64,000 nt of DNA. It comes from Candidatus Riflebacteria bacterium HGW-Riflebacteria-2 (GTDB taxonomy: Bacteria; Muiribacteriota; Ozemobacteria; Ozemobacterales; Ozemobacteraceae). The stretch's first letter is position 1. Each line of letters starts with the position of its first letter. Below the pieces are notes generated by a model. The model was not told the origin of the DNA, did not search any database, and saw only the letters and a program-made list of their open reading frames with translations. The position numbers and the translations under genes are program-made. The DNA is taken from positions 1 through 64,000 of the forward strand of contig PGYA01000003.1 in NCBI GenBank assembly GCA_002839435.1, in the 5' to 3' direction. This document shows positions 1 through 8,135 of the stretch, piece after piece.

Positions 1-1
1 C

Positions 2-1285
2 AATAACGATTTTCTACGGCAGGTTACTCAAAATATTGAGCAAGTCATTTGGCTGCAAGATATTAATACCCACCAAATCTTATACTTAAGTCCTAATTTT
101 GAAGCTGTTTGGGGGCGTTCTGGTCAAGGGATGATAGACAACCCGTCCTCTTTATTAGAAAGTGTTCACCCAGAAGATCGTGTTCAGGTGCTAGTTTCAA
201 AACCGCGCATCAACCATAAGCCTATCAACCAGATATATAGGATAATACGGCCTGATGCCAGGATTCGTTGGATTTTTTGCAGATCTTTTTTGATTGACGA
301 TTCCAATGGACGACCTTACTGCCACTTCCATATTGCAGAAGATGTGACTGATCAAAAAAAAATCGAAATTGCACTGAGAAAAACATTGGACCGTTCACGT
401 GAGCAATTTGATTTAAGCCACAGGATGAGCCTGGTTAGGAAACCGGAAGCTGTTTTGAAAACACTTATGTCTGCTCATGAATTTCAAAGTGCTTTCCGAG
501 CCGCCCTGCTTTTTTTTGATGACGTTTCAAAAGATAAGAATCATGGAGTGGAATTATCCGCAACATGGCAATCCAGTCAAAGTCTATCTCCTTGGACAAA
601 CGAAGTAGTTTTATATGAGGAACACTTATTTTTACAACTTCTGCAGCCTAATCAAATTATCGTCATTTCTAATATCAATGAAGATCCACGATTGTCGCCG
701 GTCATTCGTAAAATTTTACAAGAGGCTCAAATCAATATGTTTATTGCTTTTCCTATGATTGCATTAGGAACATGGCTTGGGTGTTTGATTGTTTATTTTC
801 CAGAAGCCAGACAATTTGATCATATTGAATTGCGTCATATAAAGATATTAATTGATCAGACCACTATTACCCTTTTTAATCTCCAGCTACTTGAAGTGGA
901 AGAAGAATCTCGGCACGAGGCTGAAAAAGCTAATAACATAAAAACCGAGTTTCTGGCAATGATCTCTCATGAGCTGCGAACGCCATTAACATCCATAAAA
1001 GGTTTTGCCACAACCTTATTGGCAGATGATGTTACCTGGAACTCTGAAGAGCAACATGAATTTATTCAGACAATTCTTCAAGATTCCAACCAGGTTCCTT
1101 ACATCTATTCAGTATCTCTACGCGCTTCAATTCGGCAAACAATTGTTCAACACGACTCTTGTCACCAACTAGCTCATGATTCGCTGCAAGAACTAACTGC
1201 CCTTTATCTGGTTTGTGAAGCTCATTTAATACTGGTTGAGTTGCAGTGCAGAGCAAAGCAGTGCTTTTTCCAAACATTGTTATAA
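2..1285 (+). CDS. PAS-GAF sensor histidine kinase, truncated at both ends
   Basis: The reading frame is open from the first bases of the window, so the true start lies upstream. In order it shows a PAS fold with its PAC tail (ending near IAEDVTDQKK), a GAF domain over roughly nt 470-890, a short coiled linker, and a HisKA box with MISHELRTPL, whose phospho-accepting His codon is nt 968-970. A normal kinase would continue through the second HisKA helix into an HATPase domain. Here similarity to kinases stops near nt 1087 (after ILQDS), and the remaining codons to 1285 are antisense to cas3. No ATP-binding domain follows, so the product cannot autophosphorylate. The GAF-to-HisKA segment resembles, from memory, kinases of Chloroflexota. 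The sequence is visibly AT-rich compared with that beyond 3 kb. It is a gene remnant or one side of a misassembly. Confidence 0.8.
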   Translation, partial: NNDFLRQVTQNIEQVIWLQDINTHQILYLSPNFEAVWGRSGQGMIDNPSSLLESVHPEDRVQVLVSKPRINHKPINQIYRIIRPDARIRWIFCRSFLIDDSNGRPYCHFHIAEDVTDQKKIEIALRKTLDRSREQFDLSHRMSLVRKPEAVLKTLMSAHEFQSAFRAALLFFDDVSKDKNHGVELSATWQSSQSLSPWTNEVVLYEEHLFLQLLQPNQIIVISNINEDPRLSPVIRKILQEAQINMFIAFPMIALGTWLGCLIVYFPEARQFDHIELRHIKILIDQTTITLFNLQLLEVEEESRHEAEKANNIKTEFLAMISHELRTPLTSIKGFATTLLADDVTWNSEEQHEFIQTILQDSNQVPYIYSVSLRASIRQTIVQHDSCHQLAHDSLQELTALYLVCEAHLILVELQCRAKQCFFQTLL

Positions 1286-2549
1286 AGTTCAATGCATTAC
1301 AAAACATGTGAACACATCTGACGGGAACGGTTTGAACTTCATCGAAAATCAACACACTGTTAGCCATTTGATGAAGACGGCGAACACTTCTGGTTCCGCT
1401 ACCAAACCATGCTTCGAGGAATTGAACCATAGTTGTGACAACTATTGGTGCATCCCAATTCTCCGCCAATAGCTTGCTTTGCCATGTCTGTTGTTCTGCT
1501 TCAAGATTCGAGTGATGCTCTAATACCCATGAAGAGAAATCTTCGCCTTCGAATTCAAATATTTTTCTGATTTCTTGAGCATTCTGCTCAATAATTGATG
1601 TGTATGGGATAACATATACTATTCGATCAAGTTTATGTTTAGCAGCGTGATGAAGCGCATAGCGCAAGCTTGCAAAAGTTTTACCGCCACCTGTAGGAAC
1701 CGTTAAGCTATAAATTCCCTGAATTTCATCGGCTCTTTGCCGGCATTGATCAGAAATATTTCGCCTGATCCTGTCGATAGGCTTGGTTAGCCCCAATTTG
1801 TCAATAAATCCCTCAAATCTTGCAATCGCAACGTTCCAATCTGTTGCGGCATTCATTCTGGCATTCTGATTTTGCGGATCTTCAAAGTCTGCACTGCTGA
1901 TTCTATCTGCGTCAACAAGACAACTGTAAAGACAACGCGCCAGACAACCCAAATAGAATTCTCTGACTTTATTACTTGGTTGCACAACACTGGCCGGATT
2001 AGATACAAAGATTTCTTTTACACAACATGCCAGCTCCGCTATTAAATCCATGTTTATAAGAGATTCACACTCTGATCGGATTTTTGCAGGAAGCTTCGAC
2101 AGACACTCAGAATAATGAGTCTTATCATCACTCTTTGAAATTCGTTCAGCATACTTGTTGTGTCCATCAGGATCAATGCAATCAATTAACCCACCATGAT
2201 GCGAAACCACTGCCAAACCAAGAATTTGTGCGCACAGTTCTCTGAACTTAGCTTTTTCAAATTGGCTGATAGAACTATTGAGGAATTGTGCGCCAGCAGT
2301 CGAGTGGTCGATCTTTCCTTTTAAAGACTTAGCATCTTCAATGTCATCGATGTCAAAATCAAAAACACCAGTAGAAAATTCCTGGCTTACACAAGCACGG
2401 ATATAATTTTGAAATGCATCACTGAATTTGCCAAAATCATGCACAAGGCCAATGAGAGAGCCAGACTTAGCTAGTCTAAACTTTGCTGCAAAAAAACCAG
2501 CAATAGAAGAAACTTCCCGAAGATGCTCTTCAACTGTTTGTATAGCCAA
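1062..2549 (-). CDS. cas3: CRISPR-associated nuclease/helicase Cas3, C-terminally truncated
   Basis: Cas3 nicks and unwinds DNA marked by a type I Cascade complex. The N-terminal HD nuclease shows HD at residues 37-38, DHS at 81-83, SHH at 116-118 and a further Asp near 213-215. The SF2 helicase follows with Walker A PTGGGKT (285-291), DEVQ box (403-406) and TATQ motif III (435-438). The protein ends at about 495 residues, just after the first RecA-like domain. The second helicase domain and C-terminal domain are missing, where full Cas3 proteins are usually about 700-900 residues. The only start in frame is TTG at 2549, but family-like sequence (AHVRKND) continues upstream in frame to a stop at 2652-2654 without ATG, GTG or TTG. 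The real start may therefore be lost. No cas5, cas7, cas8, cas1 or cas2 is adjacent. It is probably a pseudogene. Confidence 0.85.
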   Translation of the reverse strand: MAIQTVEEHLREVSSIAGFFAAKFRLAKSGSLIGLVHDFGKFSDAFQNYIRACVSQEFSTGVFDFDIDDIEDAKSLKGKIDHSTAGAQFLNSSISQFEKAKFRELCAQILGLAVVSHHGGLIDCIDPDGHNKYAERISKSDDKTHYSECLSKLPAKIRSECESLINMDLIAELACCVKEIFVSNPASVVQPSNKVREFYLGCLARCLYSCLVDADRISSADFEDPQNQNARMNAATDWNVAIARFEGFIDKLGLTKPIDRIRRNISDQCRQRADEIQGIYSLTVPTGGGKTFASLRYALHHAAKHKLDRIVYVIPYTSIIEQNAQEIRKIFEFEGEDFSSWVLEHHSNLEAEQQTWQSKLLAENWDAPIVVTTMVQFLEAWFGSGTRSVRRLHQMANSVLIFDEVQTVPVRCVHMFCNALNFITMFGKSTALLCTATQPVLNELHKPDKGQLVLAANHELVGDKSRVEQLFAELKRVEILNRCKEPGWNLEELSE

Positions 2550-3010
2550 GTCATTCTTGCGAACATGCGCAATGAATGCAGACTGCTTTTGCGTGGGTTT
2601 TTCTGGCGATGATTGCTTTAATAAGCGCTTTTCATGCTCACTGTTTATGCCTTATCCTCTTCTGCCAACCAATAAAGACCGCTTATGAAAAGTTTTCTTC
2701 CAAGGCCTATAAATACTATCTATATAATGTTCTATAACTTTAGACATACCATTACAAGAACATTTTTAAAGCCAACCGAGGAAAGCCGTTATGAAGCTTG
2801 TTTCAGCCAAGGGATAGACAGACTGATGAAAATTTGATCTGGTAATGAAGGAACTTTTTCTGGCGGTGTGAATAGCGGTTTTTGTAGATAAGGCGCGGTT
2901 CGTTTACAAAAGGGTCTGGTTGTTATAGTATTCATCATGAAGACTCGGGCGGCTGAAAATGCGGCGGCCTTTAAGCTGAAGGGCTCAGCACAGAGACAGA
3001 GGGGGGCAGA
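2550..3010. other. Gap between the Cas3 remnant and the glucan operon
   Basis: The first 100 bases are the in-frame, startless upstream extension of cas3 (to 2652). The rest is AT-rich until about 2880 and then becomes GC-richer. I looked for repeated units of CRISPR type and saw none. A TATAAT lies on the plus strand at 2723-2728 but has no -35 box at a usable distance. A purine-rich GAGGGGGG stretch ends a few bases before the ATG at 3011 and serves as its ribosome-binding site. I see no tRNA or terminator hairpin. Confidence 0.5.
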
Positions 3011-5035
3011 ATGAGACAGAGACCTTGCAGCGTGCGGTTTTACAAGTTCGCGGTCAGCGGTTTGATCGTAATATTTCTAGTGAATCTGGTGGGCTTGGTG
3101 GCGCCGGGTTACTGCAAGTCGGCAGCGGTATCAGAAAAGGTTCCTCTGGCTGATGATGCATTTTTAGACGAAGTGCAGCGGCAGACGTTTCAATATTTTG
3201 TTGAATGTTCGAATCCGGCGAATGGGCTGGTAATGGATAAGGCCCTGAACCTGCCGACCGGCAGCGAAGCGATTGATTTTTCCTATTCGGCTGCCACTAT
3301 TGCCGGGGTCGGCTTTGCACTCAGCGTCTACCCGGTTGGCGTCGAACGCGGCTGGATGAAGCGCGAAAAAGCACTTGACCTGACACGCACTACACTGCGA
3401 TTTTTTGCGGAAAAGATGGAGCATAAACACGGCTTCTTCTACCATTTCGTCGATATGAATACCGGCGCCAGAGCCATGAATTGCGAAATTTCATCGATCG
3501 ATACCGCCCTTTTTCTGGCCGGAGCATTGTTCGCAGCGCAGTATTATAAAGACAGCGAAATTCAGGAACGGGCACAGTTTCTATATGAGCGCGTTGACTG
3601 GGTATGGATGTGCAACGGCGGCCGCTTTCCCTCGATGGGCTGGACCCCGGAAAACGGCTTTATCAAAGCAACCTGGGATCACTATTCAGAAGGTCTGCTG
3701 CTTTATATTCTGGCGTTGGGAGCACCAAAACACCCTCTGCCGGCTGACGCCTGGGACTTCCGCCGACTGTGGGGGCGCTATAAAGAATATGTATATCTCA
3801 TCAATCAGCCGCTGTTCACGCACCAGTTTCCGCAAGTGTGGCTCGATCTGCGCGGCAAACGCGATGCTTACGCCAACTATTTCACCAGCTCAGTGCAGGC
3901 GACTCTGGCAAACCGCCAGTTCTGCCTCGATCTGCGCCAGAGTTATCAAACCTTTTCTGAAAACTGCTGGGGCCTCACCGCCTGCATCGGCCCGGATAAC
4001 TATCACGCCTACGGCGCACCGCCCAACCCGGCCGTAGTAGACGGCACGGTGGCACCGGCGGGCGCGGCATGTTCGATCGTTTTTGCACCACAACTGGCGA
4101 TTGCCGCCCTGCGCGAATACTACGACAGCAGGACGTTGCCCGAAAGCATAAAGAAACGCCTGCATGGCCGCTTTGGTTTGAGCGATTCGTTCAACCTCGA
4201 TCGTGATTTCGTCGCCTCGGAAGCCTTTGCAATAAATCAGGGGCCAATGCTGCTGATGATCGAAAATTATCGTTCCGGAATGGTCTGGAAACACTTCATG
4301 CAACTGCCGCCCGTGCTTCAGGCGATGCAGAAAGCCGGTTTCAAGCCGGATACGACAGATGCGAATACGACCGATGAAACGACGATATACGAGACGGCCG
4401 CATATATGCCGCATCTGCGACCAGTTTACGCAACCCCTTTCCTGCCACATGATTATTCGCTCGCCAGCGCCAGTTTTGCTGATCCGGTCTGGGATACTGC
4501 CGCGAAAATGGTCATCGACAGGAACCTGATACAAACCATCATCAAACCACCGACCAGTCTCGATTATCAGCTGCACTGGCAGATGCTTCATAACTCAGAG
4601 AGCATTTTCGTAAGATTTGATCTGCATGACAGCGAATTGCACGCAGAAAACGCCGATGAGCGCATGTATCACGACGACTGCATTGAAGTCTATCTGAATT
4701 CCCGTGATGAGAAATTCAGCTGGAATGGCGAACATGATTATCAGATCATCTTGTCGCCGGATGCATCAGGGAAAAACCTGCGAGTCAGGGAATTCGTCAA
4801 GGGAGCAAGCCTGACCAGTCAGCTGCGATGGAAGTTTCAGCGGCTGCCAGACGGCTATCGCGCTATTATTGCAATCCCGAAAAAGGCATTCGGCCTTGCC
4901 GATGCCAGCAGTTTTGCCGCTTCGATAGCGGCGCATGACATCAATGCTTCCGGCACCATCGATATGAAATACTCCTGGTTTTTTACGCAACCGGAAATTA
5001 CTCTGGCCGAAATAAAGCTGTTACAGGATGATTAA
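3011..5035 (+). CDS. Exported glucanase, GH144/COG5368 'glycoamylase' family, with CBM9-like C-terminus
   Basis: This is a predicted secreted glycan-degrading enzyme. Residues 1-36 form a signal peptide (basic start, hydrophobic run, cleavage near YCKS). Residues about 50-445 match the all-alpha COG5368/PF10091 family, with landmarks RQTFQYFV, SENCWGLTA, the IGPDNYHAYG loop, SDSFNLDRDF and INQGPMLLMIENYRSG. Characterised members of this group (GH144) are endo-beta-1,2-glucanases or related enzymes. Residues about 490-672 look like a CBM9/DOMON-type sugar-binding domain (FADPVWDTA, YHDDCIEVYLNSR). It heads an operon with two ABC transporter genes and a GH3 beta-glucosidase, which fits extracellular depolymerisation followed by uptake and intracellular hydrolysis. 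Its stop overlaps the next gene by 8 nt. The family call is firm; the exact linkage cut is inferred. Confidence 0.8.
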   Translation: MRQRPCSVRFYKFAVSGLIVIFLVNLVGLVAPGYCKSAAVSEKVPLADDAFLDEVQRQTFQYFVECSNPANGLVMDKALNLPTGSEAIDFSYSAATIAGVGFALSVYPVGVERGWMKREKALDLTRTTLRFFAEKMEHKHGFFYHFVDMNTGARAMNCEISSIDTALFLAGALFAAQYYKDSEIQERAQFLYERVDWVWMCNGGRFPSMGWTPENGFIKATWDHYSEGLLLYILALGAPKHPLPADAWDFRRLWGRYKEYVYLINQPLFTHQFPQVWLDLRGKRDAYANYFTSSVQATLANRQFCLDLRQSYQTFSENCWGLTACIGPDNYHAYGAPPNPAVVDGTVAPAGAACSIVFAPQLAIAALREYYDSRTLPESIKKRLHGRFGLSDSFNLDRDFVASEAFAINQGPMLLMIENYRSGMVWKHFMQLPPVLQAMQKAGFKPDTTDANTTDETTIYETAAYMPHLRPVYATPFLPHDYSLASASFADPVWDTAAKMVIDRNLIQTIIKPPTSLDYQLHWQMLHNSESIFVRFDLHDSELHAENADERMYHDDCIEVYLNSRDEKFSWNGEHDYQIILSPDASGKNLRVREFVKGASLTSQLRWKFQRLPDGYRAIIAIPKKAFGLADASSFAASIAAHDINASGTIDMKYSWFFTQPEITLAEIKLLQDD

Positions 5036-7286
5036 CCAGATGAAAAACATTTGCGCGCTGCTGATTTTGTTGCTGGCGGTCACTTCGGGTTTCAGTCAGG
5101 CGGGCGCGGCTGAATCGCCGGTTAACCTGACAGTCTGGGCTATGGGCAACGAAGGCCTGCTGATCAGAAAAATGGCCGACCGCTTTGAAGAGCTGAACCC
5201 GCAGGTTAAAATTACGACACAGGCCATTCCCTGGACGGCGGCCCATGGCAAGCTGGTGACCGGCGTAGTTGGCGACATGTCGCCTGACGTCTGCCAGATG
5301 GGAACGACATGGATGGCCGAGTTTCAGGCGATGGGTGCGCTCGAACCGCTCGACAGCTATCTACAGGGCGCAACGGCGGTCAAGATAGATGATTATTTTC
5401 CGGCGGCGCTGACTTCGACTTTTTTTGCCGGGCAGCGCTTTGGACTGCCCTGGTATGTCGATACCCGGGTGTTTTTCTACCGCTCCGATATTGTCGCACA
5501 AGCAGGTTATACCAGTTTTCCGGCCGACTGGATCGAGTTGAAAGCTCTGGCAACCGCGATCATGGCGGCGAATAAAGAGGCGGGCCGACCGGGTTTCGCT
5601 TTTTCGCTGCCAACGAACGACTGGCAGATTTTTCTGATGTTCTTCTGGCAGGCCGGTGGCCAGCTGTTTCCCGACGCTGAGAACCAGCCACTGCTGAGTC
5701 ATGCACCGGCCATTAAAACGCTTGAATACCTGCGCAGTTTCTTTGTCGAAGGGCTGACTTCGCTGACCTCGGGCCGTGACATGGATCTGCTGACCGCTTT
5801 TGATTCAGGCTTTTTTCCGATGTTTATTGCCGGGCCCTGGATGGTTTCGACGGTTGAAACCGGCAAGCCGGAACTGGCCGGGCGCTGGGCGACGGCGCCA
5901 ATGCCAAAAGATGCCCGCGGCGCTTCGTTTATCGGCGGCAGCAATCTGGCAATGTTCAAAAGCAGCAAAAACAAGGCATGGGCCTGGAAATTCATGGAAT
6001 ACATGTCGACAGCCGAAAGTCAGGTCACCTGGTATGAACTGTCGAAAAACCTGCCATCGCTGCGGGGTGCCTGGGAACACAGAGCTCTGTCCGACAACCC
6101 GCATTTGAAAGCTTTTCGGCAACAACTTGAAGAGGCTATCGCGCCGCCAGCGATTCCAGAGTGGGAACAGATAGCCGACGCTGTTTCTGAAGGCATGGAA
6201 CCGGTGATGCACGGCAATCTGAGCGCCGCCGAAGGCGTGCAGAAAATGTCGGAAAAGGCCGCGATAATCTTGCGCAAACCGACTGCTGCTGGAGTCGCCG
6301 GCGATCTCTGGAAACTGGCGCTGGCCCTGGCAGTCGGCACGTTGCTGCTGCTCGCGATATTTTTCCGCTGGTTGCCGCGTGAGAAAGACTACATCAGCAA
6401 CCGCAGTTTTCAGCCGGTGGCGCTGGTGTTCGTTCTGCCGGCACTGACACTGCTGACCGTTTTTCTCTTTCTGCCGATTCTGGCCTCATGGTTCGCCAGC
6501 TTCACCAACTGGGATATTTACGGCATCAGCCGGCCTGAAAATGTTGTATGGACCGGTTTTGACAATTACCGGCACCTGGCCGGCGATCCGGTGTTCTGGG
6601 TGTCGCTGCGCAACAGCCTGCTGTTTGCACTTATCGGCGTGCCGCTGAATCTGATGTGTTCGTTGTTCGCTGCCCTGCTGCTGAATCGCGAGTTTATCAG
6701 GTTCAAAGCGCTGTTTCGCGTCGGCTTTTTCATACCCTGCATTACCACGATGGTCGCGGTAGCGGTTATCTGGCGCTGGCTGTATAACCCTGAGTTCGGG
6801 CTTCTGAACCTGGCGCTGGGCTGGCTGGGCCTGTCACCACAGAACTGGCTTGCCAACCAGTGGCTAGCCCTGCCGTCTCTGATCATCATGGCGGTCTGGA
6901 AAGGGTTCGGCTACAACATGATTATTTTTATTGCGGCGCTGCAGGCGATACCGGAAGAGCTTTACGAGTCGGCCGACATCGACGGTGCCAGCGAACCACA
7001 GCAGTTCTGGCACATCACATTGCCAATGCTGCGCGAAACCACGGCTTTTGTAACGATCATGACCAGTATCGGTTTTCTGCAGTTCTTCGCCGAACCATAC
7101 ATTATGACCGGCGGTGGCCCGCTCAACCAGACGATGTCGGTAGTGCTCTACATGTATAATCATGGTTTCAAATTCTACAATCTCGGCTATGCCTCCAGTA
7201 TCGCTTACGTGCTGTTCGCGATTATCCTGGTGTTCACCCTGGTTCAGGGCATGATAAGAAAAGGTCTCGAAGGAGGCAGAAAATGA
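5028..7286 (+). CDS. Fused sugar-binding protein and ABC permease (MalE-MalF type)
   Basis: One continuous frame encodes two usually separate subunits. Residues 1-32 are a signal peptide; a better start may be the ATG at 5040 (MKNICALL), which gives a cleaner leader. Residues about 30-415 are a family 1 extracellular solute-binding protein (LTVWAMGNEG, FEELNPQVKITT, FIGGSNLAMFKSS). A lone hydrophobic helix at about 428-447 follows, then a MalF-like permease (about 455-750) with the EAA loop at about 642-667 (ELYESADIDGAS). The extra helix brings the chain back to the cytoplasm before the first permease helix, so the topology is consistent with a genuine fusion. It sits between the glucanase and the second permease and overlaps that gene by 4 nt (ATGA). 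No ATPase gene is in the cluster; a shared ATPase elsewhere is presumed. Confidence 0.88.
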   Translation: MINQMKNICALLILLLAVTSGFSQAGAAESPVNLTVWAMGNEGLLIRKMADRFEELNPQVKITTQAIPWTAAHGKLVTGVVGDMSPDVCQMGTTWMAEFQAMGALEPLDSYLQGATAVKIDDYFPAALTSTFFAGQRFGLPWYVDTRVFFYRSDIVAQAGYTSFPADWIELKALATAIMAANKEAGRPGFAFSLPTNDWQIFLMFFWQAGGQLFPDAENQPLLSHAPAIKTLEYLRSFFVEGLTSLTSGRDMDLLTAFDSGFFPMFIAGPWMVSTVETGKPELAGRWATAPMPKDARGASFIGGSNLAMFKSSKNKAWAWKFMEYMSTAESQVTWYELSKNLPSLRGAWEHRALSDNPHLKAFRQQLEEAIAPPAIPEWEQIADAVSEGMEPVMHGNLSAAEGVQKMSEKAAIILRKPTAAGVAGDLWKLALALAVGTLLLLAIFFRWLPREKDYISNRSFQPVALVFVLPALTLLTVFLFLPILASWFASFTNWDIYGISRPENVVWTGFDNYRHLAGDPVFWVSLRNSLLFALIGVPLNLMCSLFAALLLNREFIRFKALFRVGFFIPCITTMVAVAVIWRWLYNPEFGLLNLALGWLGLSPQNWLANQWLALPSLIIMAVWKGFGYNMIIFIAALQAIPEELYESADIDGASEPQQFWHITLPMLRETTAFVTIMTSIGFLQFFAEPYIMTGGGPLNQTMSVVLYMYNHGFKFYNLGYASSIAYVLFAIILVFTLVQGMIRKGLEGGRK

Positions 7287-8119
7287 GCGCAGGCGTGCGA
7301 GTTGCAAAATGGAAAGAATGGCTGTTCTTCGCATTTCTCTGCCTTTCTCTTGTTTTTACACTGTTTCCGTTTATCTGGATGCTCTCGACTTCTTTCAAAA
7401 GCCCGGGAGAAATCTTTACACAGACGCCGACTTTCATTCCGCAGCAGGCGACCCTCGACAACTACCGTAACCTTCTGCAGAGCGCCAACCTCGGCCGCAG
7501 TTTTCTGAACAGTCTGGTGTTTGCGACCGGCATGACCATTCTTTCGGTGCTATGCAATGCCATGGCTGCCTATGGTTTTGCCAAGCTCAGCTTTCCCGGG
7601 CGGGAAAAAATCTTTGCGCTGCTGCTGTTGACCATGATGGTGCCCGGGCAGGTTACGATGATGCCAGTTTTTCTGATTCTCAAGACACTGGGTTTTCTCA
7701 ATTCGTTTGTCGGGCTGATTATACCTGGAATAGCGAGTGTTTTTGGCATTTTCATGCTGCGGCAGTTCATGCAGGCGATTCCCGAAGAGATTCTGGAAGC
7801 GGCCAGAATCGATGGCTGCAGCGAATACCGCATTTTCTATTCGATAATGCTACCGCTATGCCGGCCGGTTCTGGCGACTCTGGCCATTTTCAGCTTTATC
7901 GGCGCCTGGAATGAATTTTTCTGGCCACTGGTCATCATGTTGCGCGAAGACATGCAGACTCTGCCAGTCGCGCTGGCCAATCTCAACGGACAGTTCAACA
8001 CTGACTGGGGGCTGCTGATGGCAGGATCGGTGCTGGTCGTCGTACCGGTAATTCTGGTGTTTCTGCTCGCCCAGAAGCATTATATCAAAGGTATCGCGGC
8101 CGGCGGCGTCAAGGGTTAA
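7283..8119 (+). CDS. Sugar ABC transporter permease, MalG type
   Basis: This is an inner-membrane permease of the carbohydrate uptake CUT1 family. It has six hydrophobic helices, a first periplasmic loop with the DNYRNLLQ pattern, and the EAA coupling loop at about 167-190 (EILEAARIDGCSEYRIFYSIMLPL is its extent), which contacts the ATPase. The length of 278 residues is normal. The start overlaps the stop of the fused binding protein-permease by ATGA, indicating translational coupling, and the pair would form the heterodimeric channel. A GGAGG-type site lies just before the start. The substrate is inferred from neighbours to be oligosaccharides released by the upstream glucanase. Confidence 0.9.
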   Translation: MSAGVRVAKWKEWLFFAFLCLSLVFTLFPFIWMLSTSFKSPGEIFTQTPTFIPQQATLDNYRNLLQSANLGRSFLNSLVFATGMTILSVLCNAMAAYGFAKLSFPGREKIFALLLLTMMVPGQVTMMPVFLILKTLGFLNSFVGLIIPGIASVFGIFMLRQFMQAIPEEILEAARIDGCSEYRIFYSIMLPLCRPVLATLAIFSFIGAWNEFFWPLVIMLREDMQTLPVALANLNGQFNTDWGLLMAGSVLVVVPVILVFLLAQKHYIKGIAAGGVKG

Positions 8120-8135
8120 CAACAAGGAGACAAGC

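Noticed and set aside
1236..1472. Short plus-strand frame at the kinase/Cas3 border
   Set aside because: It is antisense to conserved Cas3 helicase sequence and has no family-like features.
2650..3010. Possible CRISPR array beside cas3
   Set aside because: No repeated unit of 25-37 nt with spacers is visible on either strand.
3890..4591. Antisense frame within the glucanase gene
   Set aside because: It lies wholly inside a conserved coding frame and shows no domain or ribosome-binding site.
5028..7286. Frameshift artefact making the binding protein-permease fusion
   Set aside because: The joint is in a single continuous frame with a linker helix that corrects topology; no stop or start remnant is seen.
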